From Prolixibacteraceae bacterium (GTDB lineage Bacteria > Bacteroidota > Bacteroidia > Bacteroidales > Prolixibacteraceae), in assembly GCA_016931875.1 (NCBI GenBank), contig JAFGDX010000223.1:1-8799 (forward strand): a DNA stretch of 8,799 bases. Direction: 5' to 3'. Positions 1-7,222 of the stretch are shown here, piece by piece. Numbering within the stretch: position 1 is the first letter of the stretch; the number at the start of each line of letters is the position of its first letter. Both the position numbers and the translations under genes were made by a program. Under the pieces are notes generated by a model that ran no database searches, had not been told where the DNA came from, and worked only from the letters and a program-made list of their open reading frames with translations.

Positions 1-1789
1 CAAAGAACATGTGCTCGGTGCGGCAAAGACCGATGCCCTGTGCACCAAAATCGCGTGCAACTTTTGCATCGTTTGGTGTATCGGCATTGGTACGTACTTT
101 CATTCGGGTAAACTTATCGGCCAATTCCATAATTTTACCAAAATCACCACTCATATCCGGATCCATTGTGGCAACTTTTCCTTCGTAAACTTCCCCTGTA
201 GAGCCATTTAACGAAATCCAGTCTCCTTCTTTGAATTCTTTCCCGTCAATGGTCATTATACGGGTTTTGTAGTTAATTTTTACACTACCGGCGCCTGATA
301 CACAGCATTTACCCATACCCCGTGCAACTACAGCTGCATGAGATGTCATACCTCCGCGGGCGGTTAAAATACCTTTTGCGATGTGCATCCCTTCCAAATC
401 TTCGGGCGAGGTTTCAACACGTACCAAAACCGATTCAGGATACTTTGCCGCTTCATCAGCAAAGAACACTACCTGACCAGTAGCTGCTCCCGGTGATGCC
501 GGCAAACCTTTGGCCAGAACAGTGGCTGATTTCATTGCAGATGTTTCGAAAACAGGGTGAAGCAACTCGTCGAGTTTTGCGGCATCAACACGTTTCAGTG
601 CAGTCTTTTCATCAATGCGGCCCTCGTTTAACATATCAACCGCAATTTTTACCATTGCAGCACCGGTACGTTTGCCGTTGCGGGTTTGCAACAGCCACAG
701 TTTTCCTTCCTGAATTGTGAATTCCAGGTCCTGCATATCACTGTAATGATCTTCCAGCTTTTGCTGTGTTTCATTTAACTGACGGTATAATTCGGGCATT
801 GTTTCTTCCAGCGACGGATATTTTGCTGCGCGTTCCTCTTCACTGATTCCCTGCAGTTTCGCCCATCTTTTTGAACCTTCAAGTGTAATTTCCTGCGGTG
901 TACGGATACCTGCCACTACATCTTCGCCCTGCGCATTAATGAGGTATTCACCGTTGAAAACATCTTCGCCTGTTCCTGCATCACGTGTAAATGCAACACC
1001 TGTGGCCGAAGTATTTCCCATGTTTCCAAAAACCATGGCCTGAACGTTTACGGCTGTTCCCCATTCATCAGGAATTTGTTCCATGCGGCGGTAATAGATA
1101 GCGCGCGGATTATTCCAACTGTTAAATACGGCTGCAACAGCGCCCCAAAGTTGTTCCCATGGGTCGGTGGGGAAGTCTTTGCCGGTCACCTTTTTCACCG
1201 CACTTTTAAAACGTGCAACCAATTCTTTTAAATCGTCAGTGGTGAAATCAGTATCCAATTGAATACCTTTTTCTTCTTTTAATTCTTCGATGATTTCTTC
1301 AAACGGGTCAATTTCTTCTTTACTGGCAGGTTTCATCTCCATAACAACGTCGCCGTACATCTGAACAAAACGACGATATGAATCCCAGGCAAAACGAGAG
1401 TTTCCTGATTTTTTTGAAATGGCTTCAACCGCTACGTCGTTCATTCCAAGGTTTAACACGGTGTCCATCATTCCAGGCATAGAAGCTCTTGCGCCTGAAC
1501 GAACAGATACAAGACAGGGATTTTCTTTATCACCAAATTTTGTTTCTGTTAATTTTTCAACCAGCGAAACTGCCGCTTCAACTTCAGGTTTAATCAAATC
1601 AAAAGTTTTAGCCTGTCCCTGTTCGTTGTACATGGTACAAACTTCCGTGGTAATAGTAAATCCGGGAGGAACAGGTACTCCGATCAGGTTCATTTCTGCT
1701 AAATTTGCTCCTTTTCCGCCAAGGAGGTTTTTCATGTCAGCTTTACCTTCTGCTTGTCCGGCTCCAAAGGTATAAACGTGCTTTGCCAT
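1..1789 (-). CDS. ppdK: Pyruvate, phosphate dikinase, N-terminal 596 residues (partial at left edge)
   Basis: PPDK reversibly converts pyruvate, ATP and phosphate to PEP, AMP and pyrophosphate in the cytoplasm, at the glycolysis/gluconeogenesis branch. Translating the minus strand from the ATG at 1789-1787 gives the typical PPDK opening (MAKHVYTFGAG, then GGKGANLAEM at about 24-33). The ATP-grasp motif SVRSGAR follows at about 95-101. The swivelling phosphohistidine domain contains GGMTSHAAVVARGMG, with the phosphorylated His at residue 484. The Thr two residues before it is the known regulatory phosphosite in plant PPDK. The reading frame runs off the window in GLCRTEHMFF, the start of the PEP/pyruvate-binding TIM barrel, with its PEP-binding Arg at about 590. 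His and Arg are both offset by 29 from the Clostridium symbiosum numbering as I recall it, so the full protein should be roughly 900 residues. About 310, including the catalytic Cys, lie outside. No Shine-Dalgarno is visible. No frameshift or stop was seen. Confidence 0.97.
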   Translation of the reverse strand, partial: MAKHVYTFGAGQAEGKADMKNLLGGKGANLAEMNLIGVPVPPGFTITTEVCTMYNEQGQAKTFDLIKPEVEAAVSLVEKLTETKFGDKENPCLVSVRSGARASMPGMMDTVLNLGMNDVAVEAISKKSGNSRFAWDSYRRFVQMYGDVVMEMKPASKEEIDPFEEIIEELKEEKGIQLDTDFTTDDLKELVARFKSAVKKVTGKDFPTDPWEQLWGAVAAVFNSWNNPRAIYYRRMEQIPDEWGTAVNVQAMVFGNMGNTSATGVAFTRDAGTGEDVFNGEYLINAQGEDVVAGIRTPQEITLEGSKRWAKLQGISEEERAAKYPSLEETMPELYRQLNETQQKLEDHYSDMQDLEFTIQEGKLWLLQTRNGKRTGAAMVKIAVDMLNEGRIDEKTALKRVDAAKLDELLHPVFETSAMKSATVLAKGLPASPGAATGQVVFFADEAAKYPESVLVRVETSPEDLEGMHIAKGILTARGGMTSHAAVVARGMGKCCVSGAGSVKINYKTRIMTIDGKEFKEGDWISLNGSTGEVYEGKVATMDPDMSGDFGKIMELADKFTRMKVRTNADTPNDAKVARDFGAQGIGLCRTEHMFF

Positions 1790-1845
1790 AAATTGTATTT
1801 TTTTTAGTTATAATTTTGATTAAATATCTCAAAAATTTCGGACTG

Positions 1846-1876
1846 CTAAAGTAACTCTATTTTTTCATAATAGAAA
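1846..1876 (-). promoter_or_regulatory. Candidate ppdK promoter (Bacteroidota type)
   Basis: On the minus strand TACTTTAG (1853-1846) matches the -7 consensus TAnnTTTG except at one scored base. A TTTC (1876-1873) lies exactly 19 nt upstream, where TTTG is expected for the -33 box. Transcription would start near 1839, giving a leader of about 50 nt before the ppdK ATG. This is inferred from consensus only, in an AT-rich region where near matches are common. Confidence 0.35.
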
Positions 1877-2096
1877 CTTTTATAGGACATTACAATGCTG
1901 TTATTACTGCATATTACATTATTTTCAAGCGGTTATAAAGCATGAAATATTTATTTATATACATATTTGAAGGCGTTTAAATAAAAAAATCGAATTTTAT
2001 GTTTCATTATTCGGTAAAATTTACACGTTTAAAAATAACATTAATATGAAAATTCGGTGAAATGGGGAGACTATTCATTGTTTTGAAAACTAAGGT

Positions 2097-2131
2097 TTAA
2101 CATTCTTTAACGTTGGTTGAGATGTGTTAAC
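2097..2131 (+). repeat. Helically phased TTAAC direct repeats
   Basis: TTAAC occurs at 2097-2101, 2107-2111 and 2127-2131, with a degenerate copy TTGAG at 2117-2121 filling the remaining 10-bp step. The first two copies extend to TTTAAC. All four fall on one face of the helix just upstream of the TAATTTTG box, spanning roughly -61 to -27 from the predicted start site. That placement suits a DNA-binding regulator, but none can be named from the sequence. Confidence 0.4.
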
Positions 2132-2143
2132 TGTTTTCTGAAT

Positions 2144-2151
2144 TAATTTTG
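2144..2151 (+). promoter_or_regulatory. Exact -7 promoter box TAATTTTG upstream of clpB
   Basis: TAATTTTG fits the Bacteroidota -7 consensus TAnnTTTG perfectly. No good TTTG box lies 19-21 nt upstream (GATG at 2121-2124 is the best), so it may need an activator. The phased TTAAC repeats sit where one could bind. The predicted start is near 2158. The resulting transcript would either end at the hairpin at 2211-2240 or continue into clpB with a leader of about 220 nt. Confidence 0.4.
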
Positions 2152-2190
2152 TATTGAAGTTAGACAAAAAAGTGTTTTTTCATAGAGAAT

Positions 2191-2255
2191 AGATTTGGTT
2201 AGGTTAAGGAAACAAGGGTGATTTTCATCCTTGTTTTTTTGTTTCTGCCAAATCT
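2191..2255 (+). promoter_or_regulatory. Structured leader element upstream of clpB: outer helix enclosing a terminator-like hairpin
   Basis: AGATTTGG (2191-2198) is the exact reverse complement of CCAAATCT (2248-2255), and one further G-U pair (2199/2247) is possible. The helix encloses the terminator-like hairpin at 2211-2235, with about 11-12 unpaired nt on each side. A closing helix around an inner hairpin with a U-run is the layout of a folded regulatory leader, though no known riboswitch class is recognised. It may instead be the 3' part of a small RNA. The call rests on base pairing alone. Confidence 0.35.
2211..2240 (+). terminator. Intrinsic-terminator-like hairpin with no gene upstream on its strand
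   Basis: AACAAGGGTGA (2211-2221) pairs with TCATCCTTGTT (2225-2235): 11 pairs including one G-U, closed by a TTT loop and followed directly by a T-run. It points along the plus strand, toward clpB, and no plus-strand coding sequence precedes it. It therefore most likely ends a small RNA or attenuates clpB transcription. The reverse strand lacks a good T-run after the hairpin, so it is not a ppdK-strand terminator. Confidence 0.6.
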
Positions 2256-2308
2256 TCATATCACAATTTTATTTTCAGGAAATTTTTTCATCAACCGTAG
2301 TTTTTATA

Positions 2309-2337
2309 TTGACAGTTTGTCTTACAGGTAGTTATGG
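2309..2337 (+). promoter_or_regulatory. Weak second candidate clpB promoter
   Basis: TTGACA (2309-2314) is followed after 17 nt by TTATGG (2332-2337), a sigma70-like spacing with a poor -10. The adjoining TTTG (2338-2341) makes a TAnnTTTG-like box with one extra base. It would give a very short clpB leader that bypasses the upstream hairpin. Support is weak. Confidence 0.2.
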
Positions 2338-2348
2338 TTTGCTTTTTG

Positions 2349-2363
2349 CCAGTGGCTGACTGG
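2349..2363 (+). promoter_or_regulatory. Small hairpin immediately before the clpB start
   Basis: CCAGT (2349-2353) pairs with ACTGG (2359-2363) around a 5-nt loop, ending 17 nt before the clpB ATG. The only purine run near the start, AAAAGG, is one base from the ATG and too close to act as a Shine-Dalgarno. The hairpin could influence initiation, but a 5-bp stem may be chance. Confidence 0.25.
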
Positions 2364-2380
2364 TTTTAATTTGAAAAGGT

Positions 2381-4969
2381 ATGAATTTAAATAATTTTAC
2401 AATAAAAGCACAGGAGGCCATTCAACATGGTTTTCAAATAGCACAGGGAAACAATCAGCAAAGTATTGAAACCGGGCATTTGTTAAAGGGATTGCTGCAT
2501 TCTGCCGAAAATGTTGTCAATTTTCTGTTGAAAAAAATGGGTGTAAATACCTCCGTATTTCAGCAGGCCCTTGATAAAATCGTTGAATCATATCCCAAAG
2601 TTACAGGTGGTGAACAATACCTTTCTTCACCGGCGAACCGTGCTTTGCAAAAATCGCTGGGGCTGGCACAGGAAATGGGCGACCAGTTTGTTTCGGTTGA
2701 ACACATTTTACTGGCCTTACTCGAGGCCGGCGATTCAGTAAGCCAATTGATGAAAGACAACGGTATTTCAAAAAAGGAATTAAAGCTGGCCATTGAAGAA
2801 TTGAGAAAAGGTTCGAAGGTTGACAGCCAGACTGCTGAAGACCGCTTTAATTCACTCAACCGTTTTGCCCTGAATTTGAATGAAAGGGCACGAAGCGGCA
2901 AACTGGACCCGGTGATTGGGCGTGACGATGAAATCCGGCGCATCCTGCAGATTTTATCCCGCAGAACCAAGAATAATCCCATTTTAATTGGCGAGCCGGG
3001 AACAGGGAAAACAGCCATTGCAGAAGGCCTGGCTCATCGAATTGTTCGCGGAGACGTACCCGAAAACCTGAAAACCAAACAAGTATATTCGCTGGATATG
3101 GGCGCTTTAATTGCCGGTGCAAAATACAAAGGAGAGTTTGAAGAACGGTTAAAAGCAGTGGTGAACGAGGTAATTCAATCAAATAATGAAGTAGTTTTAT
3201 TTATCGATGAAATTCACACGCTTGTTGGTGCCGGAAAAAGTGAAGGGGCCATGGATGCGGCAAATATTCTGAAACCTGCACTGGCCCGTGGCGAGCTTCG
3301 GGCAATTGGAGCCACAACGTATGCCGAATACCAAAAATATTTTGAAAAAGACAAAGCACTGGAACGGCGGTTTCAGGTGGTTCAGGTGGAAGAGCCGGAC
3401 ACCTTGAGCGCTATTTCCATTCTTCGCGGAATCAAGGAAAGATATGAAAATCACCATAAAGTCAGAATCAAAGACGATGCAATTATTGCCTCGGTTGAAT
3501 TGTCGCAGAGATATATTTCCGATAGGTTTTTGCCCGATAAAGCCATCGATTTAATGGATGAAGCCGCAGCAAAACTGCGTTTGGAAATGGATTCGGTACC
3601 CGAAGAATTGGATGAAATTGAACGCCGTGTAAAACAGCTCGAAATTGAGCGCGAAGCCATTAAACGAGAAAAAGACGATAAAAAGCTGGCACAACTTCAT
3701 AAAGAAATTTCCGATTTAAAAGAAGAACAATCGCGCTTACGGGCCAAGTGGCAGTCGGAAAAAGCAGTGATTGAAAATATTCAGAAAAAGAAATCTGAGA
3801 TTGAAGATTTTAAACGCGAAGCTGAAGAAGCTGAACGACAGGGGAATTATGAACGTGTTGCAGAGTTGCGTTACGGACGCATCAAAGAAGCAGAAAACGA
3901 AATTCAAAAATACCAGGAGGAATTCCAGCGTTTAAAAGAAGGAGAAAATTTGATAAAAGAGGAAGTTGATGCTGAAGACATTGCCGAAGTAGTTGCCCGC
4001 TGGACCGGTATTCCGGTGTCGAAAATGTTGCAAAGCGAACGTGAAAAATTGCTCCACATGGAAGAAGAGTTGCACAAAAGGGTAGTGGGGCAGGATGAAG
4101 CCATTGCAGCCGTTTCGGATGCGGTTCGCAGAAGCAGGGCCGGATTGCAGGATGAGAAACGCCCGATTGGATCATTTATTTTTTTGGGATCAACCGGGGT
4201 TGGAAAAACCGAGTTGGCAAAGGCGCTGGCCGAATATTTGTTTGATGATGAGAACATGATTACCCGTATCGACATGTCGGAATACCAGGAAAAGTTTTCA
4301 GTTACCCGCTTAATTGGGAGTCCGCCGGGATATGTTGGCTACGACGAGGGAGGACAACTTACGGAAGCGGTGCGCCACAAACCCTACTCAGTGGTTTTGT
4401 TCGATGAAATTGAAAAAGCCCACCCCGATGTTTTTAACGTTCTGCTGCAGGTGCTTGACGACGGGCGGTTGACAGACAACAAAGGAAGAACCGTAAACTT
4501 TAAAAACACAATTATTATTATGACTTCCAATCTGGGGTCGCACATTATCCAGGAAAGTTTTGAACGTATAAATACACAAAACCAGGAACTTGTTCTGGAG
4601 GAAACACAAAACCGATTACTGGAAATGTTGCGCCAGACCATTCGCCCTGAATTTTTAAACCGGATTGATGAAACCATTGTATTTACACCGCTTTCAAAAA
4701 ACAACATTACCGAAATTGTTCGGTTGCAATTTAAGCAGGTGGTTAAACGAATTGCGGGAACCGATTTAAAACTGGAAATTACCGATTCGGCCGTGGAATG
4801 GCTGGCCAGTGCAGGCTTCGACCCTCATTTTGGGGCCCGGCCCGTAAAACGTATTTTGCAGAAGTATGTGCTGAATGAGCTTTCACGAAAAATTATTGCC
4901 GGCCAGGTTCAGAAAGGTAAAACCATTGTGATTGACTTTGCCGACAATGAATTGATTTTCAGGAATTAG
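2381..4969 (+). CDS. clpB: ATP-dependent chaperone / protein disaggregase ClpB
   Basis: ClpB is a hexameric AAA+ disaggregase that threads aggregated proteins through its pore with help from DnaK/DnaJ/GrpE after stress. All domains are present in order. The substrate-binding Clp-N double repeat covers about 1-145. NBD1 has Walker A GEPGTGKT at 204-211 and Walker B FIDE with D276/E277. The coiled-coil M-domain covers about 400-530, is rich in Glu/Lys, and contains the family signature around [13 protein letters not shown]2 has Walker A GSTGVGKT at 603-610, the GYVGYDEGG pore loop, Walker B LFDE with D675/E676, and sensor-2 GARP with R820. At 862 residues it is full length, and motif positions lie within about two residues of E. 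coli ClpB as I recall it. The M-domain separates it from ClpA/ClpC. The start [13 protein letters not shown] fits the family. No CIRCE-like inverted repeat was seen upstream, and the leader instead holds the elements described separately. The 3' end overlaps the opposing gene by 11 bp. Confidence 0.98.
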   Translation: MNLNNFTIKAQEAIQHGFQIAQGNNQQSIETGHLLKGLLHSAENVVNFLLKKMGVNTSVFQQALDKIVESYPKVTGGEQYLSSPANRALQKSLGLAQEMGDQFVSVEHILLALLEAGDSVSQLMKDNGISKKELKLAIEELRKGSKVDSQTAEDRFNSLNRFALNLNERARSGKLDPVIGRDDEIRRILQILSRRTKNNPILIGEPGTGKTAIAEGLAHRIVRGDVPENLKTKQVYSLDMGALIAGAKYKGEFEERLKAVVNEVIQSNNEVVLFIDEIHTLVGAGKSEGAMDAANILKPALARGELRAIGATTYAEYQKYFEKDKALERRFQVVQVEEPDTLSAISILRGIKERYENHHKVRIKDDAIIASVELSQRYISDRFLPDKAIDLMDEAAAKLRLEMDSVPEELDEIERRVKQLEIEREAIKREKDDKKLAQLHKEISDLKEEQSRLRAKWQSEKAVIENIQKKKSEIEDFKREAEEAERQGNYERVAELRYGRIKEAENEIQKYQEEFQRLKEGENLIKEEVDAEDIAEVVARWTGIPVSKMLQSEREKLLHMEEELHKRVVGQDEAIAAVSDAVRRSRAGLQDEKRPIGSFIFLGSTGVGKTELAKALAEYLFDDENMITRIDMSEYQEKFSVTRLIGSPPGYVGYDEGGQLTEAVRHKPYSVVLFDEIEKAHPDVFNVLLQVLDDGRLTDNKGRTVNFKNTIIIMTSNLGSHIIQESFERINTQNQELVLEETQNRLLEMLRQTIRPEFLNRIDETIVFTPLSKNNITEIVRLQFKQVVKRIAGTDLKLEITDSAVEWLASAGFDPHFGARPVKRILQKYVLNELSRKIIAGQVQKGKTIVIDFADNELIFRN

Positions 4970-5252
4970 AAACAGCATATTTTTTAGGATACATATATTT
5001 TGCATACAATAGAAAAAGGGCCATAAAAATATTGACGATGTAGTTGAAATAGAGCGGGAAATGAATCGTGCCTGTTTCCAAATCGCTGTTGATAATGTAC
5101 ATAAATGTGAGCAGCTCGCCGGCCAGCCACAGCCATAAAAACAACACACTTAAGTCTTTTGCACTTTTGGTTCTGAACGTTTTAATTACCTGTGGAATGC
5201 CGCAAACTGCGAAAAGGATATTTCCTATCCAGCCAATGGTTTCGTTAAACAT
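4959..5252 (-). CDS. Small PQ-loop / SemiSWEET-like membrane protein
   Basis: This 97-residue protein has three predicted membrane helices, at about 6-24, 34-54 and 66-87. The first helix ends in the PQ-loop signature GIPQ (P20-Q21), followed by [14 protein letters not shown], very like the loop of bacterial SemiSWEETs. Helix 2 begins with an aromatic LWLW stretch, and helix 3 has Asn at 70 and 74, where SemiSWEETs carry pocket residues. SemiSWEETs are 3-helix half-transporters that dimerise to carry sugars down a gradient in the inner membrane. The substrate here cannot be read from sequence, and the protein may be a PQ-loop protein of other function. The ATG at 5252-5250 is 30 nt after the stop of the HPt gene on the same strand, so co-transcription is likely. 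No Shine-Dalgarno is visible. Its TGA stop lies inside clpB, giving an 11-bp tail-to-tail overlap. Confidence 0.85.
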   Translation of the reverse strand: MFNETIGWIGNILFAVCGIPQVIKTFRTKSAKDLSVLFLWLWLAGELLTFMYIINSDLETGTIHFPLYFNYIVNIFMALFLLYAKYMYPKKYAVSNS

Positions 5253-5282
5253 GGCCTTTTTGTTTTTTTTACGATTTTAAAG

Positions 5283-5633
5283 TTACGACTTTATAAACTG
5301 TTCCAGCGGTGAAATAACATCTTCCATGTCGTGAATAGCTTTTTGCAAAAGTCCCGGAATTTGCTGGGTCTGATTTTCTTCTGCCAGCAACTGGATTTGT
5401 TTTAAACTGGCGCCCGTATTTTCCATACCAAAAATCAGTACCGACGATTTTGCGGTGTGTGCTTCCTTGGCAAGATTCACCAAATCGTTTTCATTCTGAA
5501 ATTTCTTCATATTTTCAATAAACACCGGCACCTGCTGAAGAAATATTTTTGCCAGTTCTTTTTTAAATTCAGTATCACCTCCTGCCACCTCGTCAAGGTA
5601 GCCAAAATTTAAGGGATAGTTTTCCTGTTTCAT
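5283..5633 (-). CDS. Stand-alone histidine phosphotransfer (HPt) domain protein
   Basis: This 116-residue, all-helical protein starts MKQENYPLNFGYLDEVAGGD, the usual opening of single-domain HPt proteins. The phospho-acceptor motif AHTAKSS places the active His at residue 59, followed by a second helix (about 64-82) of the four-helix bundle. HPt proteins relay phosphate between receiver domains in multistep phosphorelays in the cytoplasm. No kinase or receiver gene is visible nearby, so its partners are unknown. The consensus at this site is HxLKGS, and here Ala and Ser replace Leu and Gly. I chose the ATG at 5633-5631 because the family-like sequence begins there. An in-frame ATG at 5672 would add 13 unrelated residues and cannot be excluded. 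The next gene, encoding a PQ-loop protein, follows 30 nt downstream. Confidence 0.85.
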   Translation of the reverse strand: MKQENYPLNFGYLDEVAGGDTEFKKELAKIFLQQVPVFIENMKKFQNENDLVNLAKEAHTAKSSVLIFGMENTGASLKQIQLLAEENQTQQIPGLLQKAIHDMEDVISPLEQFIKS

Positions 5634-5840
5634 CTCAAATTGTATTACAGCGCAATTTAGCGAAATATCCAATAAATCCTACATCAAAAATTATCTGATA
5701 AAATTCATGTGCCGGCTGTATTTGAATTAATAGCTTTGTGTGGTTTATTTTTCAGATTTTGACCAAATCCTTTTCAGAAAATACAAGAATAGTTGTTCCA
5801 GGCCGTTACGTAAACGATTGGAGTTTTAAAAATAAAAGAA
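5634..5840. promoter_or_regulatory. Divergent promoter region between the HPt gene and gcvT
   Basis: These 207 bp must drive both the leftward HPt/PQ-loop pair and rightward gcvT. The leftward side shows AATTTTTG (5692-5685), a one-mismatch -7 box without a clear -33 partner. The rightward side holds the better gcvT box. Short palindromes TTATCTGATAA (5691-5701) and TTACGTAA (5806-5813) are present. No glycine-riboswitch-like sequence was recognised. Confidence 0.45.
5708..5738 (+). promoter_or_regulatory. Candidate gcvT promoter (Bacteroidota type)
   Basis: TAGCTTTG (5731-5738) fits TAnnTTTG exactly, and TGTG (5708-5711) lies exactly 19 nt upstream, matching the -33 TTTG at three of four bases. 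Transcription would begin near 5745, leaving about a 95-nt leader before the gcvT ATG. This is the best two-box promoter match I noticed in the window. Confidence 0.5.
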
Positions 5841-6923
5841 ATGAAAATTACAGCACTGAATGAAATTCATAAAAAAGCCGGTGGAAAAATGGTTGAATTT
5901 GCCGGGTTCGAGATGCCAATTGAATACAGCGGCATTAAAGATGAGCACATGACCGTTCGTGAATCGGTGGGCGTTTTTGATGTATCGCACATGGGCGAAT
6001 TTTGGATAAAAGGCCCCCATGCCCTCGAGCTTGTGAAAAAAATTACTTCAAATGATCCAACGCTTTTAACTCCCGGCCAGGCGCAGTATTCATGCTTTCC
6101 GAACGGAAAAGGAGGAATTGTGGATGATTTGCTGGTGTACAGTTACGAGCCGGAGAAATACATGCTGGTAGTAAATGCCGCCAACATTGAAAAAGACTGG
6201 AAATGGGTGGTAAGCCAGAATGATGTGGGCGCCGAACTCGAAAATGCTTCCGACCAAATAAGCCAGCTGGCCATTCAAGGCCCCAAAGCAACGGCAACTT
6301 TGCAAAAATTAACCGATATCAATCTGTCGGAAATAAAATTTTACACCTTTGTTACCGGTAAAGTTGCCGGTATTGATGATGTAATTATTTCGGCAACAGG
6401 CTACACCGGGGCCGGTGGATTTGAATTTTATTTCAGAAATGAAGTAGCTGAAGAAATGTGGAATGCCATTTTTGAAGCAGGGAAAGAATTTGGTATTAAA
6501 CCCATTGGATTGGGTGCACGCGACACTTTGCGTTTGGAAATGGGATACTGTTTGTACGGAAACGATATTGACGATACCACTTCGCCAATAGAAGCCGGTT
6601 TGGGCTGGATAACCAAATTTAACAACGGCCGGAAATTTATTGATCGCGATTATCTGATGATGCAAAAGACAGAAGGTGTTTCGCGCCGGCTTCGTGGTTT
6701 TGTGTTACAGGAACGTGGAATTCCGCGCCACGATTACGAACTGGTAAATTCGGAAGGCCGCGTAATTGGTAAAGTTACATCGGGTACAATGTCGCCGGTA
6801 TTAAATAAGGGAATTGGAATGGGCTATGTTGCCAAAGAATATTCGGCATTCGGAACACAGATTTTTGTAAAAATCAGAAATAAGAATATTCCGGCCGAAA
6901 TTGTAAAACTGCCGTTTATTTAG
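5841..6923 (+). CDS. gcvT: Aminomethyltransferase, glycine cleavage system T-protein
   Basis: GcvT transfers the aminomethyl carbon from lipoylated H-protein to tetrahydrofolate, giving 5,10-methylene-THF and ammonia. The 360-residue length is normal. Visible family motifs are the N-terminal H-x(4)[12 protein letters not shown] block, the FDVSHMGE stretch around residue 50, and [10 protein letters not shown] with the paired Asp at 95-96, one of which corresponds to the catalytic/folate-site Asp (D101 in E. coli). Further motifs are [45 protein letters not shown], and the C-terminal VKLPF ending. The ATG at 5841 gives the expected start; the leader AAAATAAAAGAA has no convincing Shine-Dalgarno. 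It stands as a single transcription unit, with a good promoter 100 nt upstream and a terminator 25 nt after the stop. The genes for the P-, H- and L-proteins are not in this window, so they must be elsewhere. No truncation or odd residue was seen. Confidence 0.98.
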   Translation: MKITALNEIHKKAGGKMVEFAGFEMPIEYSGIKDEHMTVRESVGVFDVSHMGEFWIKGPHALELVKKITSNDPTLLTPGQAQYSCFPNGKGGIVDDLLVYSYEPEKYMLVVNAANIEKDWKWVVSQNDVGAELENASDQISQLAIQGPKATATLQKLTDINLSEIKFYTFVTGKVAGIDDVIISATGYTGAGGFEFYFRNEVAEEMWNAIFEAGKEFGIKPIGLGARDTLRLEMGYCLYGNDIDDTTSPIEAGLGWITKFNNGRKFIDRDYLMMQKTEGVSRRLRGFVLQERGIPRHDYELVNSEGRVIGKVTSGTMSPVLNKGIGMGYVAKEYSAFGTQIFVKIRNKNIPAEIVKLPFI

Positions 6924-6947
6924 CGCTTTATAAAATACGATTTAAAT

Positions 6948-6980
6948 TGCCACTTCATTTCGGGGTGGCATTTTTATTTT
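6948..6980 (+). terminator. Intrinsic terminator of gcvT
   Basis: TGCCACTTC (6948-6956) pairs with GGGGTGGCA (6962-6970) in nine pairs, two of them G-U, around a 5-nt loop. TTTTTATTTT follows directly. It begins 25 nt after the gcvT stop. A second TGCCA (6986-6990) followed by six T could form an alternative weaker hairpin with the same 3' arm. Confidence 0.8.
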
Positions 6981-7168
6981 ATAATTGCCATTTTTTCTAC
7001 CCAGCTCCCTTACATAACCATAAAAATAGAATCACCTTACCGGATGATATTTCTATATGCCTGTTTCATTTTGTTATTAAATCAGTTTGGTCCGTTTTAA
7101 ATTGTTGGTTTATTGTGTGCATGATTTTGAAAGCGTTAATTTATAACATTTTTAAATAATTATTATTG

Positions 7169-7207
7169 CTGAAGATAAATGTTTTAAAAAGTGGCTTTCT
7201 TCTTCAG
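7169..7207. repeat. Inverted repeat upstream of the serC promoter
   Basis: CTGAAGA (7169-7175) and TCTTCAG (7201-7207) are exact reverse complements separated by 25 nt. The right arm ends 8 nt before the exact TAAATTTG box, so the pair could be a two-site operator overlapping the promoter. A 7-bp match in AT-rich DNA may also be chance. Confidence 0.3.
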
Positions 7208-7222
7208 AATCCGGTAAATTTG
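7191..7222 (+). promoter_or_regulatory. Candidate serC promoter (exact -7 box)
   Basis: TAAATTTG (7215-7222) fits TAnnTTTG exactly; the -33 region has only GTGG (7191-7194). Initiation near 7229 would leave a leader of about 215 nt. A nearer alternative is GAACTTTG (7379-7386), with one mismatch and TCTG exactly 19 nt upstream (7356-7359). I cannot choose between them from sequence. Confidence 0.35.

Larger units (their letters stand above)
1790..2380. other. 591-bp divergent intergenic region between ppdK and clpB
   Basis: There is no open reading frame longer than about 16 codons and no tRNA or rRNA-like sequence here. The ppdK-proximal part (1790-2090) is very AT-rich and shows only the candidate ppdK promoter. 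The clpB-proximal part holds, in order: 10-bp-phased TTAAC repeats (2097-2131), an exact TAnnTTTG box (2144-2151), a terminator-like hairpin (2211-2240) inside a larger helix (2191-2255), a weak promoter-like stretch (2309-2337), and a small hairpin just before the clpB start (2349-2363). It is long for a simple divergent promoter region. Confidence 0.8.

Noticed and set aside
11..1775. Plus-strand frames at 11-211, 493-720 and 1419-1775
   Set aside because: All are antisense to the uninterrupted ppdK reading frame, and their translations resemble no protein family I recognise.
2560..4707. Several minus-strand frames of 69-152 codons inside clpB
   Set aside because: They are antisense shadows of a fully conserved ClpB frame, rich in Ser/Phe/Arg as expected from reverse-reading Glu/Lys-rich codons.
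5068..5280. 70-codon plus-strand frame opposite the PQ-loop gene
   Set aside because: The minus-strand frame carries a clear PQ-loop motif and three helices. The plus-strand product has no recognisable feature.
5634..5672. Longer N-terminus for the HPt protein from the ATG at 5672
   Set aside because: The 13 extra residues do not resemble the family, and the typical HPt opening begins at the internal Met at 5633. I kept the shorter form but cannot exclude the longer one.
5745..5840. Glycine riboswitch upstream of gcvT
   Set aside because: Glycine riboswitches often precede gcvT, but the leader is only about 95 nt and I find none of the conserved purine-rich core of that aptamer.
6947..7159. 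Possible 70-residue protein after gcvT
   Set aside because: It starts inside the gcvT terminator hairpin and is a low-complexity Phe/Ile/His-rich translation of AT-rich DNA, with no family-like motif.
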